A stretch of 15,152 nt of DNA from CAYUHZ01 sp964444625 (lineage in GTDB: Bacteria > Patescibacteriota > Patescibacteriia > Patescibacteriales > GWC2-42-12): NCBI GenBank assembly GCA_964444625.1, contig CAYUHZ010000019.1:1-15152 (forward strand). Direction: 5' to 3'. Each line of letters opens with the position of its first letter. Within the stretch, counting starts at the first letter, position 1. The notes beneath the pieces were generated by a model that searched no databases, was not told the DNA's origin, and saw only the letters and a program-made list of their open reading frames with translations. This document shows, in pieces, positions 1-6,627 of this stretch. Made by a program: the position numbers and the translations under genes.

Positions 1-3
1 AAC

Positions 4-38
4 AGACTTTCGAAAAACCTGCGGTTTTTCTCAAGTCT
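4..38. terminator. Hairpin at left edge, possible bidirectional terminator
   Basis: Two stacked perfect arms are visible. AGACTT (4-9) pairs with AAGTCT (33-38), and GAAAAACC (12-19) pairs with GGTTTTTC (23-30). They are separated by a symmetric 2x2 internal loop and closed by a TGC triloop. The A5/T5 runs inside the inner arms are the layout of short bidirectional terminators, but the GC core is only two pairs and no long T-tract follows. It could equally be an intergenic palindromic repeat. The upstream gene is not in the window. Confidence 0.35.
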
Positions 39-75
39 CATATTAATAAATTATTATTAATTAATTCAAATAAGC

Positions 76-203
76 AGGACTTACCGTTTGACATTATGCG
101 AAGTAATTTTTGAAATGAATTATAAAAATTCAGCCTATTTTTATATCTAGAATTAGATTATTTTCTAAAAAGTTATAAAAATAGCGCCAAACGCATAAGT
201 CCT
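76..203. promoter_or_regulatory. Nested inverted-repeat element before the Fe-S operon
   Basis: The 236 bases before iscU hold no gene, but a large part of 76-203 can be paired. AGGACTTA (76-83) pairs with TAAGTCCT (196-203), and GTTTG (86-90) with CAAAC (188-192). Inside this closing helix lie TGAATT (116-121) with AATTCA (127-132), an 11-bp perfect pair CTATTTTTATA (135-145) with TATAAAAATAG (174-184), and a small ATCTA/TAGAT hairpin (145-149 with 154-158, loop GAAT). Together they draw a multibranch fold ending 33 nt before the iscU start. It could be a structured 5' leader or a DNA-level palindrome. I recognise no known riboswitch class. The inner helices are nearly all A-T, so chance is not excluded. 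Confidence 0.35.
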
Positions 204-236
204 AATAAATATAAAAAATCATAAATTTAACTCAAT

Positions 237-632
237 ATGATTTATAGCAAAAAGGTAATAGCTCATTTTCAACAACCTCATAATCAAGGGCAGATCAAGG
301 ACGCAGATGCTATTGGCCAGGTTGGCAATCCGGTTTGTGGCGATGTAATGAAAATTTATTTAAAGGTAAAAAATAAAAAAAGAGAAGAAAAAAATCAGTC
401 GGTCATCAGTCAGATAAAGTTTGAAACATTTGGTTGCGCCGCTGCAATCGCCGTTTCATCAGCCCTGACCGATATTGCTAAAGGTAAAACCTTAGCTGAA
501 GCTTTGAAGATTAAAAAAGACAATATACTAAGAGAGTTAGGCGGTTTGCCACAGGCAAAAATTCATTGTTCCATGTTGGCCGTCGAGGGTTTGCATTTGG
601 CGATTAAACAATATTTACAAGTAAAAAATTAA
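237..632 (+). CDS. iscU: IscU/NifU-type Fe-S cluster scaffold protein
   Basis: This cytosolic scaffold receives sulfur from the cysteine desulfurase encoded two genes downstream and assembles [2Fe-2S]/[4Fe-4S] clusters. At 131 aa it covers the single NifU N-terminal domain. The three ligand cysteines are in place: C34 in NPVCGD with the conserved D36, C67 in FGCAAAIA, and C111 in KIHCSML after LGGLP. The spacing C67 to C111 is close to E. coli IscU (63 to 106) and lacks the insertion of SufU-type scaffolds, so IscU type is preferred. A Lys/Glu-rich stretch around residues 45-55 makes the loop after the first cysteine slightly longer than usual. The start is the only in-frame ATG that preserves the N-terminal MIYSKKV segment typical of the family. 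No Shine-Dalgarno precedes it. It is first in the operon, with 1 nt to the next gene. Confidence 0.93.
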   Translation: MIYSKKVIAHFQQPHNQGQIKDADAIGQVGNPVCGDVMKIYLKVKNKKREEKNQSVISQIKFETFGCAAAIAVSSALTDIAKGKTLAEALKIKKDNILRELGGLPQAKIHCSMLAVEGLHLAIKQYLQVKN

Positions 633-633
633 G

Positions 634-927
634 ATGATTCATATGATCAAAAAAAATACTAAAAAAATCGAAAAAAAAGATATCGGCAAGATCGAGGCAA
701 AAATCAGAAAAGTAATTGAAAAAATTCGTCCTTCTTTGCAGATGGATGGAGGTGATTTGCATTTTGTTAGCTTTGATCAAGCCAAAGGCTTGTTGAAAGT
801 TGAGTTGCTTGGCAGATGCGCTCATTGCCCAATGTCGCAAATGACCATGAAGCTTAACGTTGAAGCGAAAATCGTCAAAGCAGTGCCGGAAGTAAAAACA
901 GTGACCGCGGTAGATTTAAGTTTATGA
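634..927 (+). CDS. nfu: Stand-alone Nfu (NifU C-terminal domain) Fe-S carrier
   Basis: This small protein (97 aa) matches the C-terminal NifU/Nfu domain, which holds a cluster between subunits and passes it to apo-proteins. The conserved block IRPSLQMDGGD (31-41) is followed by the CxxC ligand pair C62 and C65 in GRCAHCPMS, where the family usually has G-A-C-x-G-C-P. A basic Lys-rich N-terminus (residues 5-25) precedes the domain. M4 is an alternative start, but M1 lies 1 nt after the iscU stop and suits translational coupling. Its stop overlaps the nifS start (ATGA). In classical NifU the scaffold and Nfu domains are fused. Here they are separate neighbouring genes. Confidence 0.9.
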   Translation: MIHMIKKNTKKIEKKDIGKIEAKIRKVIEKIRPSLQMDGGDLHFVSFDQAKGLLKVELLGRCAHCPMSQMTMKLNVEAKIVKAVPEVKTVTAVDLSL

Positions 928-2150
928 AAAAAACATATTTTGATCATAGCGCCACTACGCCAATCGACAAAAAAGTGCTAGCCTCGATGCAGCCTTATTT
1001 TTATAATGATTTTGGCAATCCTTCGTCTTTGCATGGTTTTGGGCAAAAAGCGATTGCCGCAGTTGACCAGTCAAGGGCGGAAATAGCTAAAACTTTAAAT
1101 TGCCAGGACCAGGAAATCATTTTCACTTCTGGCGCAACCGAAGCTGACAACTTGGCGATTTTCGGCTTTGTTAAAGCCATGGAAGAGAGAGGTGAAAAAA
1201 ATATTCATATTATCACTTCGGCCATTGAACATCCCGCCGTCTTAGAACCTTGCCGATCCTTGGAGAAAAGGGGTGTTAGAGTTACTTATTTAACGGTTAA
1301 TAATAAAGGTTTGATAAATCTTGAAAAATTGAGACAGGCGATTGACGATCAGACAGCGCTAGTTTCTTTGATGTACGTTAATAGTGAGATCGGAAGTTTG
1401 CAACCGATCAGAGAGGCGGGCAAAATTATAAAAAAAATTAATGAAGTTCGATTAAAAAATTGGGAACGTAGGCGTCCAGCGGAAAGAGCGGAAAAACCAA
1501 GAAAAATATTTTTTCATAGCGATGCGGTGCAGGCAGCGAATTTTTTCACTTGTGATACCAAACACCTACATCTTGATTTGATGTCCTTATCGGGTCACAA
1601 AATTTACGGTCCCAAAGGCATCGGTGTCTTGTTTGTAAAAAGCGGTACACCGTTATCAGCCATTCAATTAGGCGGTCATCATGAAAACAATCTTCGTAGC
1701 GGCACCTTGAACGTCCCAGGAATTGTTGGTCTGGCAAAAGCTCTAAGTTTAAGCCAAAAAAATAAAGAGAGAAATAGCGAAAAAATATCAAAAATAAGAG
1801 ATTTTTTTACAGAGAACATCAAACAGAAAATACCGAATCTGTTAATAAATACGCCATTGGCGAGTTCTTCTCCTTCTCATGCTAATATTACTTTTATCGG
1901 CGCAGAAGGGGAGTCAATTTTAATCGCCCTTGATTTATTGGGGGTGGCAGTTTCTACTGGTTCAGCCTGCGCATCAGGCGACTTAAAAGCTTCGCCGGTA
2001 TTGCTCGCTATGGGAATTAAAGAAGAGTTGGCTCATGGAACTATTAGGTTTACTTTTGGTAAATATACCAGCCTTAAAGAAATTGAATATTTATTTAAAA
2101 TTTTACCGCCAATAATTAAGAAATTAAGAAAAATATCACCCCTGCATTGA
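924..2150 (+). CDS. nifS: Cysteine desulfurase, NifS/IscS class (PLP enzyme)
   Basis: The enzyme converts L-cysteine to alanine and a protein-bound persulfide, giving sulfur to the scaffold encoded upstream. It is 408 aa, the usual length for the family. Visible motifs: YFDHSATTP (5-13), NPSSLHGFG (32-40), SGATEADNLAI (69-79), the PLP-stacking H103 in EHPAVLEPC, HSDAVQ (198-203) with D200 and Q203, the Schiff-base K226 in SLSGHKIYGPKG, LRSGTLNVP (257-265), and the catalytic C349 in STGSACASGDL. This long active-site loop fits the IscS/NifS group I. An Arg-rich stretch at about 176-193 extends a normally short connector (see findings). The start overlaps the nfu stop by 4 nt. The last codons and stop lie in the left arm of the downstream inverted repeat. 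Confidence 0.96.
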   Translation: MKKTYFDHSATTPIDKKVLASMQPYFYNDFGNPSSLHGFGQKAIAAVDQSRAEIAKTLNCQDQEIIFTSGATEADNLAIFGFVKAMEERGEKNIHIITSAIEHPAVLEPCRSLEKRGVRVTYLTVNNKGLINLEKLRQAIDDQTALVSLMYVNSEIGSLQPIREAGKIIKKINEVRLKNWERRRPAERAEKPRKIFFHSDAVQAANFFTCDTKHLHLDLMSLSGHKIYGPKGIGVLFVKSGTPLSAIQLGGHHENNLRSGTLNVPGIVGLAKALSLSQKNKERNSEKISKIRDFFTENIKQKIPNLLINTPLASSSPSHANITFIGAEGESILIALDLLGVAVSTGSACASGDLKASPVLLAMGIKEELAHGTIRFTFGKYTSLKEIEYLFKILPPIIKKLRKISPLH

Positions 2151-2213
2151 TTTTATAAAAACCACGACTAAAAAATTAGGGTTTTATAAAATCAATGAAT
2201 TTTGAGTTTTTTT
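2145..2213. terminator. Long inverted repeat with T-tract between convergent operons
   Basis: Arms 2145-2163 and 2179-2197 match at 18 of 19 positions (16 bp perfect, one mismatch, then CC/GG). They enclose a 15-nt loop and are followed on the + strand by T7 at 2207-2213. The left arm contains the nifS stop codon (2148-2150), and the right arm ends 26 nt before the 3' end of the leftward pilus operon. This is the position of a bidirectional terminator. The stem is mostly A-T and the T-tract on the + side begins 9 nt after the stem, so terminator strength is uncertain. Confidence 0.6.
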
Positions 2214-2223
2214 ATCAACTTGT

Positions 2224-2502
2224 TCAATCAAAGGGATTATCAGTTTTTTTAATGATTCGTAAAGTTTTTTTTGTTTCAATTTTTTCCATAATTGATTGGA
2301 ATTTTTTCATGTCAATCGATTCGTTTGCAACTTCTTTTTTTAGAACTATTATTTCTTCTGATTCTCTGATGGTTTTATAAAAATTTTGGTAAAGAAAGAA
2401 ACCTAATACAAAAAAGGCGGAAATACCCAAAATAAAAGACAAGAAATATAACCAAAAAATCATTCTTTTTAAAGTAAAAATTTGAATTTTGTTTTTTTCC
2501 AT
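2224..2502 (-). CDS. Small single-helix protein in the PilP position of the pilus operon
   Basis: I do not recognise this 92-aa protein by motif. It has a basic N-terminus, one strong membrane helix at about 14-38, and then a charged segment (41-85) with heptad-like spacing. It ends in DNPFD. The layout (short cytoplasmic tail, helix, extracytoplasmic coil) is the same as in PilN and PilO just upstream. In diderm type IV pilus operons PilP follows PilO, so this may be its positional counterpart. However, it has no lipobox cysteine and no room for the PilP beta-domain. The start is 3 nt after the pilO stop, and this is the last gene of the operon. The reality of the gene is well supported by packing and the TM pattern. 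The function is inference. Confidence 0.75.
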   Translation of the reverse strand: MEKNKIQIFTLKRMIFWLYFLSFILGISAFFVLGFFLYQNFYKTIRESEEIIVLKKEVANESIDMKKFQSIMEKIETKKTLRIIKKTDNPFD

Positions 2503-2505
2503 AAG

Positions 2506-3063
2506 TTAACGCCAATAAGTGTCGGCTGCGATTGACATGCTGGTCATTATCTCGTTGTCATTTGGCCGATCAAGCGAGATGATCTTTTCTGAAGCAGACA
2601 GCTCTATATTGCGAATATTTATATAATAAGACAAAGTTTCTAAGTCGTGCAGATATTGGATTTGTTTTTTGAACTCCCCTTCCGTGATCAGTAAAAGAAT
2701 GTTTTTTTGAAAAATTTTTTCGTCTGCATGTTCTGGCTTTAGGTTGATTTTTTGCCGCAATTGATTTTTTGCCGCAATATCCTCGATGGTGGTTATGAAT
2801 TCCAGTTCCCTGTTTTTACTGATAAAAACTTGGTCGATTTTTTTTAATTGAGATTCTATTTCTTTGAGGTTGTTGTATAGTTTTTTAAAACTTAAGCCTT
2901 GTTGATATTTTTTTTCCACGTCTGCTCGTTGATTACCGATGTTATCTGCAAGCTGATTAATATCGTTAATGGCTGGCATAATAATAAAATAAAAAACAGT
3001 AGCTAAAAAAATCAGCAAGGCAAATAAGCTAATAATAATTTTTTTCTTTAGTTCTATATTCAT
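2506..3063 (-). CDS. pilO: PilO-like type IV pilus alignment protein
   Basis: This inner-membrane protein (185 aa) of the PilM-PilN-PilO alignment complex links the cytoplasmic ATPase/platform to the growing pilus. It shows a short basic N-terminus, one membrane helix at about 9-30, a coiled-coil stretch at about 35-90 rich in Lys, Glu and Gln, and a C-terminal alpha/beta region (about 95-180). That region includes ILLLITEGEFKKQIQYLHDLE, which resembles the ferredoxin-like fold where PilO proteins carry a FxxxxxFLxxLE pattern. Family identity comes mostly from this architecture and from the pilM-pilN-pilO order. The start lies 4 nt after the pilN stop. No Shine-Dalgarno is seen. Confidence 0.82.
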   Translation of the reverse strand: MNIELKKKIIISLFALLIFLATVFYFIIMPAINDINQLADNIGNQRADVEKKYQQGLSFKKLYNNLKEIESQLKKIDQVFISKNRELEFITTIEDIAAKNQLRQKINLKPEHADEKIFQKNILLLITEGEFKKQIQYLHDLETLSYYINIRNIELSASEKIISLDRPNDNEIMTSMSIAADTYWR

Positions 3064-3067
3064 TTTA

Positions 3068-3619
3068 TTATCTAGGAGTCAATAATGAAATTTGGCTAAA
3101 ATTTATTTTGGCGCTGATGTCAAAAATTATATTTTCTTTAGTTAAAATGTTTTTTATCGGGAAGTCTATTTCTTGATAGGCTTCTGATTTTTCTAAATTA
3201 GCCTTCAAATCAAGCAGATCATGGCGAGTTTTGGCCAGACCTCTTATTTTTAAGCTTTCGTTTTGCTGGTCAAATTTAACTAAGGAATAAGTAATGCCAG
3301 CCGGAGTAAAAGCGCTAATATTTTCTATAAAATAAGACCAAGGTATAAAGCCTTTTTGTATTTTTTCAATGGCTTTTAATTTAGCATTAATCTCCTGCAC
3401 TTGGTTGTTGTAATTCTGGTTGTTCCGGTTGACAAGGGATGTTTCTTCAACGACTTTGTTGAAATTAATTTGCAAAATTATTTTAGCAATTAGCAATATA
3501 ATCGTTAAAAATAAAGTAAAAAAAATCAATATTAAACTAACTTGACGAGTCAGTCGATATATCCTTTTCAATTTGATTGCTTTCTTTGTCTCTGGAGGCA
3601 CCAGATTTAAATTGAGCAT
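3068..3619 (-). CDS. pilN: PilN-like type IV pilus assembly protein
   Basis: This 183-aa bitopic protein starts with LNLVPPE (3-9), a variant of the family's I-N-L-L-P motif, by which PilN docks its N-terminal tail into the PilM groove. A membrane helix at about 27-50 is followed by a coiled-coil (52-90) and a C-terminal fold. The segment GITYSLVKFDQQNESLKIRG (positions about 119-138) and the following helix and strand match the usual PilN periplasmic domain. PilN dimerises with PilO through these extracytoplasmic parts. It begins 5 nt after the pilM stop and sits between pilM and pilO, which supports the call. Confidence 0.88.
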   Translation of the reverse strand: MLNLNLVPPETKKAIKLKRIYRLTRQVSLILIFFTLFLTIILLIAKIILQINFNKVVEETSLVNRNNQNYNNQVQEINAKLKAIEKIQKGFIPWSYFIENISAFTPAGITYSLVKFDQQNESLKIRGLAKTRHDLLDLKANLEKSEAYQEIDFPIKNILTKENIIFDISAKINFSQISLLTPR

Positions 3620-3624
3620 AACAA

Positions 3625-4773
3625 TTAAAATTCTTCAATCAAAAATCCTCGCAGAGCCAAACCGACCGAACAGGCGAAACTTAAACTCTCGTCTTGTTCA
3701 ATCATGAGATCGGATTGGTTGTTTTGCTTTCCGTTGAAAAAGCTGTTGTTTAAGCTATGGATTTCTGTTAATATTTTAGAAAATTTTTCTCTTGCCTCGC
3801 CTAAATTAATCAAAGCGTCGCCAACGCGCGTTGCGATGTTTATTCTTTGGCCGATTATTTTTTCAAGATTTTTAATATTAGCCCCGCCTCCGCACAGGAT
3901 TATTTCCGTGATTGGACCTCGGTCAAAGAAATGACTTTCATAAAAACTAAGCGCTTCATCTATTTTTCCCACTAGATCGTCAATCATTTCCGAAAGGACA
4001 TTTTTAATTACTCCTCGAGCTTTTTTTTCATCCAGTTCGCAAATAATTTTAGCTTTTTCCGCTTGACTAGGATCAATGGCTAATTCTTTGGCGATAGTTT
4101 GGGTTATTTTCTCCCCTGATATGGGCATGCTAACAGTAAACAATATCGTATTTTTTGAATAAATTGTCATATTAGTGCTTTGAGCGCTAATATTGATAAT
4201 GCCGTAATTTTTTGGTAAATCCCTTTTTTCCGGTGAAAATTCTTCTTTTAGCAAGCTACGACAAAGTGAAATTGATTCTATTTCCAGAGCAACAGTAGAT
4301 AGTTTGATTTTTTCCATCAGATCAATATATTGTGTTACGATAATCTGAGGAGCCGCTCCGATTAATACCAACTGATAATCAGGTTGGTCTTCGATGATTT
4401 GCCAATCAAAATATATTTCATCAATCGACATCGGAATGTGTTTCTCTATTTCTTGGCTAATAGTTTCTTCAATTGGGTTTGGGTTTTTTGTTATTTTAAT
4501 TAATTTAATGAAAGTTTTATTTTCCGGCAGATTCAAAACTACTTCGTCGTTATGTATTTTGCCGTATTTTAGGTTAGTCATCAATTTCTTCAGAGCCAAA
4601 ACAAGTTGTTCCTGGCTGACAATTTGCCCATCATCAATCACCCCGGGCGGCAAATCAATTTTACCGATAGCTTGAATTTTTATTTTACCCGACTGTTTCT
4701 TTAATTGTATCAGCTTAATTGATAGGTCGGAAACATCAAGGCCAATCGGATAGTTGTTATTGTTTGAAAGCAT
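3625..4773 (-). CDS. pilM: PilM, actin-like ATPase of the type IV pilus alignment complex
   Basis: This cytoplasmic actin/FtsA-fold protein binds the PilN tail and couples the motor to the membrane complex. It has 382 aa. The first phosphate loop is GLDVSDLSIK (11-20), where most PilM proteins have G-x-D-x-G-S-S-S-x-K, so the small Gly/Ser residues are partly replaced. The second phosphate motif lies near IINISAQSTNMTIY (192-205), and the adenosine motif is ILCGGGANIKNLE (292-304). A segment at about 326-362, rich in Asn and Glu, lengthens the loop before the final strand and helix SFACSVGLALRG. The 50-nt gap upstream is the largest inside the operon and contains an extended -10 match, so pilM may have its own promoter. 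Confidence 0.92.
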   Translation of the reverse strand: MLSNNNNYPIGLDVSDLSIKLIQLKKQSGKIKIQAIGKIDLPPGVIDDGQIVSQEQLVLALKKLMTNLKYGKIHNDEVVLNLPENKTFIKLIKITKNPNPIEETISQEIEKHIPMSIDEIYFDWQIIEDQPDYQLVLIGAAPQIIVTQYIDLMEKIKLSTVALEIESISLCRSLLKEEFSPEKRDLPKNYGIINISAQSTNMTIYSKNTILFTVSMPISGEKITQTIAKELAIDPSQAEKAKIICELDEKKARGVIKNVLSEMIDDLVGKIDEALSFYESHFFDRGPITEIILCGGGANIKNLEKIIGQRINIATRVGDALINLGEAREKFSKILTEIHSLNNSFFNGKQNNQSDLMIEQDESLSFACSVGLALRGFLIEEF

Positions 4774-4800
4774 ATTTTATTATAATTTCCCTATTATTTT

Positions 4801-4809
4801 ATTATAACA
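4801..4809 (-). promoter_or_regulatory. Extended -10 promoter element before pilM
   Basis: Read on the - strand, 4809 to 4801 is TGTTATAAT, a perfect extended -10 (TG, one base, TATAAT). A start site would fall near 4794, about 20 nt before the pilM ATG. The -35 region is poor, as often with extended -10 promoters. The flanking 12-mer ATGTTATAATAA also occurs at the matching place before pilB. A second TATAAT (4784-4779) sits too near the start codon to be used. The region is AT-rich, so chance matches are likely. Confidence 0.4.
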
Positions 4810-4823
4810 TTTTTTACTTTTTT

Positions 4824-6053
4824 TTAATATTCCTCTTCCCAATGATTAATGGTAATAATCGGAGCCAATGACGCATCGCTAATAATTTGATTTAAAACTT
4901 CATTATTTTTTGTTATATTTACCTCTCTCCAAGTGCCAAGAACATTGAAATCATGCCCTCCAACCAATCCACCGATAATATTAAAATTAAAACCAGTCGG
5001 CAAGCTGTTTAGGGTGAGTTCATGGCTAGAATAAATCAAGGCAGTGGCAACGACATTACCCGTCCATTCTTTGAATTCTATTTTGTGTTTAGCTAAGATG
5101 CCCGAGGCGGTGCCAGCGGTATGGTTGATGGTAATATTAGTGTAGCCGCAACGGGATTTCCAGCATCTTTCATTGCCGATAGTAATGTCGTGGCCGATAA
5201 CGAGCAACCCGTTGATGGTTAAATTTTGACCGCCTTTCAGCTCGACGTCTTTTTCCACATAAACAATCGGATCATTTAGGATTAGTGTTTGGTTGTCTTC
5301 TAATAATTTTTTAAAATCTTGATCGCTATATATTATTGTGGCTCGATTTTTGTAAGAGCTGGTTGCTTTAGAATCGAAATCTATCGCCGGCATGCGGATC
5401 GGATCAGCGGCTGGCGGAAAGTTTGAAGAATTGATTTTTCCGCCGACATTGACCGTGGAGTTCCAAGCTTTGTCAAATTTGTGGACGGTATTGATATTTT
5501 TTTCCACGTTTACTATACTTGTTCCTTTAACATTCAAATCATGATTAGCATAGATGCCGCCGTTAATAAAATTTACATGGCTGTTTGAAATCGTGATGTC
5601 GTGATTGCCGTAGCTGCTGTTGTCGCCGATTGCGCTTTCTCCATTTGGCTTAAAAATACTAACCCTGACAACGCGATTGCCTGTTTTTTCCGCAGAAGGG
5701 CCGAAACTGCCAGTTGATATTATTTCACCCCTAGCCAATCCACTGTTGGTTATAGTAACAGTATATTGGCCGTTGCCGGCTCCAAAGGGTTGATTCCGGG
5801 TAAAGCTGGCGGTCCAGTTGGGAATTGTTTCAAAATTGTTTTTAAAATTAGGATCATTTTTTATGCGCCATATCATTTCCTGAATTCCGGCTTCGGCTAA
5901 GTAATAAGCGCTTGTACCGTTTGATTGGCTTTGTGAAATTTTATGTTCCGTAATGGAAAAATCAAACAGGTAAAGGGACAGAAAGAGCATCATAGTCATC
6001 AATAAGATGGTCAATATCAAGGCGATGCCTGATTGTGACATTTTTTTCGCCAT
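4824..6053 (-). CDS. PilX-like prepilin with C-terminal beta-solenoid, possible pilus tip adhesin
   Basis: The 409-aa protein starts like PilX_N-type minor pilins. A short basic leader ends at G9, then comes IALILT with a long hydrophobic helix (10-33) and the typical YYLAEAGIQEM (51-60). The +5 residue after the cleavage Gly is Leu14 instead of Glu. After a strand-rich region (80-135) the rest (about 145-380) reads as short hydrophobic strands and turns, like the DUF7305-type solenoid often joined to PilX_N. Six motifs of one form (small or polar, His, acidic or Lys, then hydrophobic) recur at H151, H171, H288, H323, H344 and H367. Its only two cysteines, C297 and C302, are close enough for a disulfide. 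It starts 1 nt after the PilW-like gene. Probably it is part of the minor-pilin priming or tip complex. The adhesin role is inference. Confidence 0.82.
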   Translation of the reverse strand: MAKKMSQSGIALILTILLMTMMLFLSLYLFDFSITEHKISQSQSNGTSAYYLAEAGIQEMIWRIKNDPNFKNNFETIPNWTASFTRNQPFGAGNGQYTVTITNSGLARGEIISTGSFGPSAEKTGNRVVRVSIFKPNGESAIGDNSSYGNHDITISNSHVNFINGGIYANHDLNVKGTSIVNVEKNINTVHKFDKAWNSTVNVGGKINSSNFPPAADPIRMPAIDFDSKATSSYKNRATIIYSDQDFKKLLEDNQTLILNDPIVYVEKDVELKGGQNLTINGLLVIGHDITIGNERCWKSRCGYTNITINHTAGTASGILAKHKIEFKEWTGNVVATALIYSSHELTLNSLPTGFNFNIIGGLVGGHDFNVLGTWREVNITKNNEVLNQIISDASLAPIITINHWEEEY

Positions 6054-6054
6054 G

Positions 6055-6627
6055 CTAGTTGCGTAAATTTATCGAGGTTTCCATAGTTAGATGTTCGGTA
6101 TTTTTTGATAGATTTATTCTGATTTTTATATAATTTGAAGTTCCCCAAAAAGCGATTCCAGAAATATGTTCGCCGATTATTTTATCTTCAATCATTAGAA
6201 TTTCCGGAGGTTGGCCGTTGATATTTAAAGTGTTATAGGCTACATAGTTGGTTGGATCGGTAGAAAAATAATAAGCAGACTTGGAGCGCATGATGTTTTT
6301 GCCAACTAGGTAATAGCGCAAATAGATGAATTGATCGTTGTTATGGCCGTCCTGAAAAAAAATTTCTCCTGCCGGTTCTTGTTCCGGGTTATTATCGGAA
6401 AGGGGTAGCGAGGTGTGAATTGCTCTGGCTTGCCTTAATTCTCTCGCCAAGCGCTCCATAATAACTCTGCCGTTTTGTGATAATTCAGCTGTTTCACTGC
6501 TTTTGTTGTAAATTCTCTGCGCCAGAAGATACATTGATCCGACCAGTATTATAGCGACGGAAAACAAACCTAAACTAACCATGATTTCCGGCAAGGTAAA
6601 GCCTATATTTTTTTTAAGTCGCTCCAT
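6055..6627 (-). CDS. PilW-like minor prepilin
   Basis: This 190-aa prepilin has leader MERLKKNIG and is cut after G9 before F10. FTLPE gives the conserved Glu14 at +5, followed by the hydrophobic assembly helix (10-36). The segment SSETAELSQNGRVIMERLARELRQA (43-67) matches the PilW/GspJ-type pattern in which a long helix runs into the globular head. PilW/GspJ proteins join the minor-pilin complex that starts pilus assembly. The start ATG overlaps the last base of the upstream PilV-like stop (TAATG), a coupled start. The next gene begins 1 nt after its TAG stop. There are no cysteines in the head domain. Confidence 0.85.
   Translation of the reverse strand: MERLKKNIGFTLPEIMVSLGLFSVAIILVGSMYLLAQRIYNKSSETAELSQNGRVIMERLARELRQARAIHTSLPLSDNNPEQEPAGEIFFQDGHNNDQFIYLRYYLVGKNIMRSKSAYYFSTDPTNYVAYNTLNINGQPPEILMIEDKIIGEHISGIAFWGTSNYIKIRINLSKNTEHLTMETSINLRN

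Noticed and set aside
88..116. TTGACA (88-93) with TGAAAT (111-116) at 17-bp spacing as a promoter of the Fe-S operon.
   Set aside because: The -10 lacks the key second A, and the site lies inside the inverted-repeat element, so I do not list it. It remains a weak possibility.
76..203. Integron attC site suggested by distant inverted repeats.
   Set aside because: The RYYYAAC/GTTRRRY core pair is not met, and no integrase or cassette is present.
2195..2380. Plus-strand 61-aa frame rich in Phe and Ser downstream of nifS.
   Set aside because: It is antisense to the 92-aa pilus operon protein, and its composition is that expected of a complement of Lys/Glu codons.
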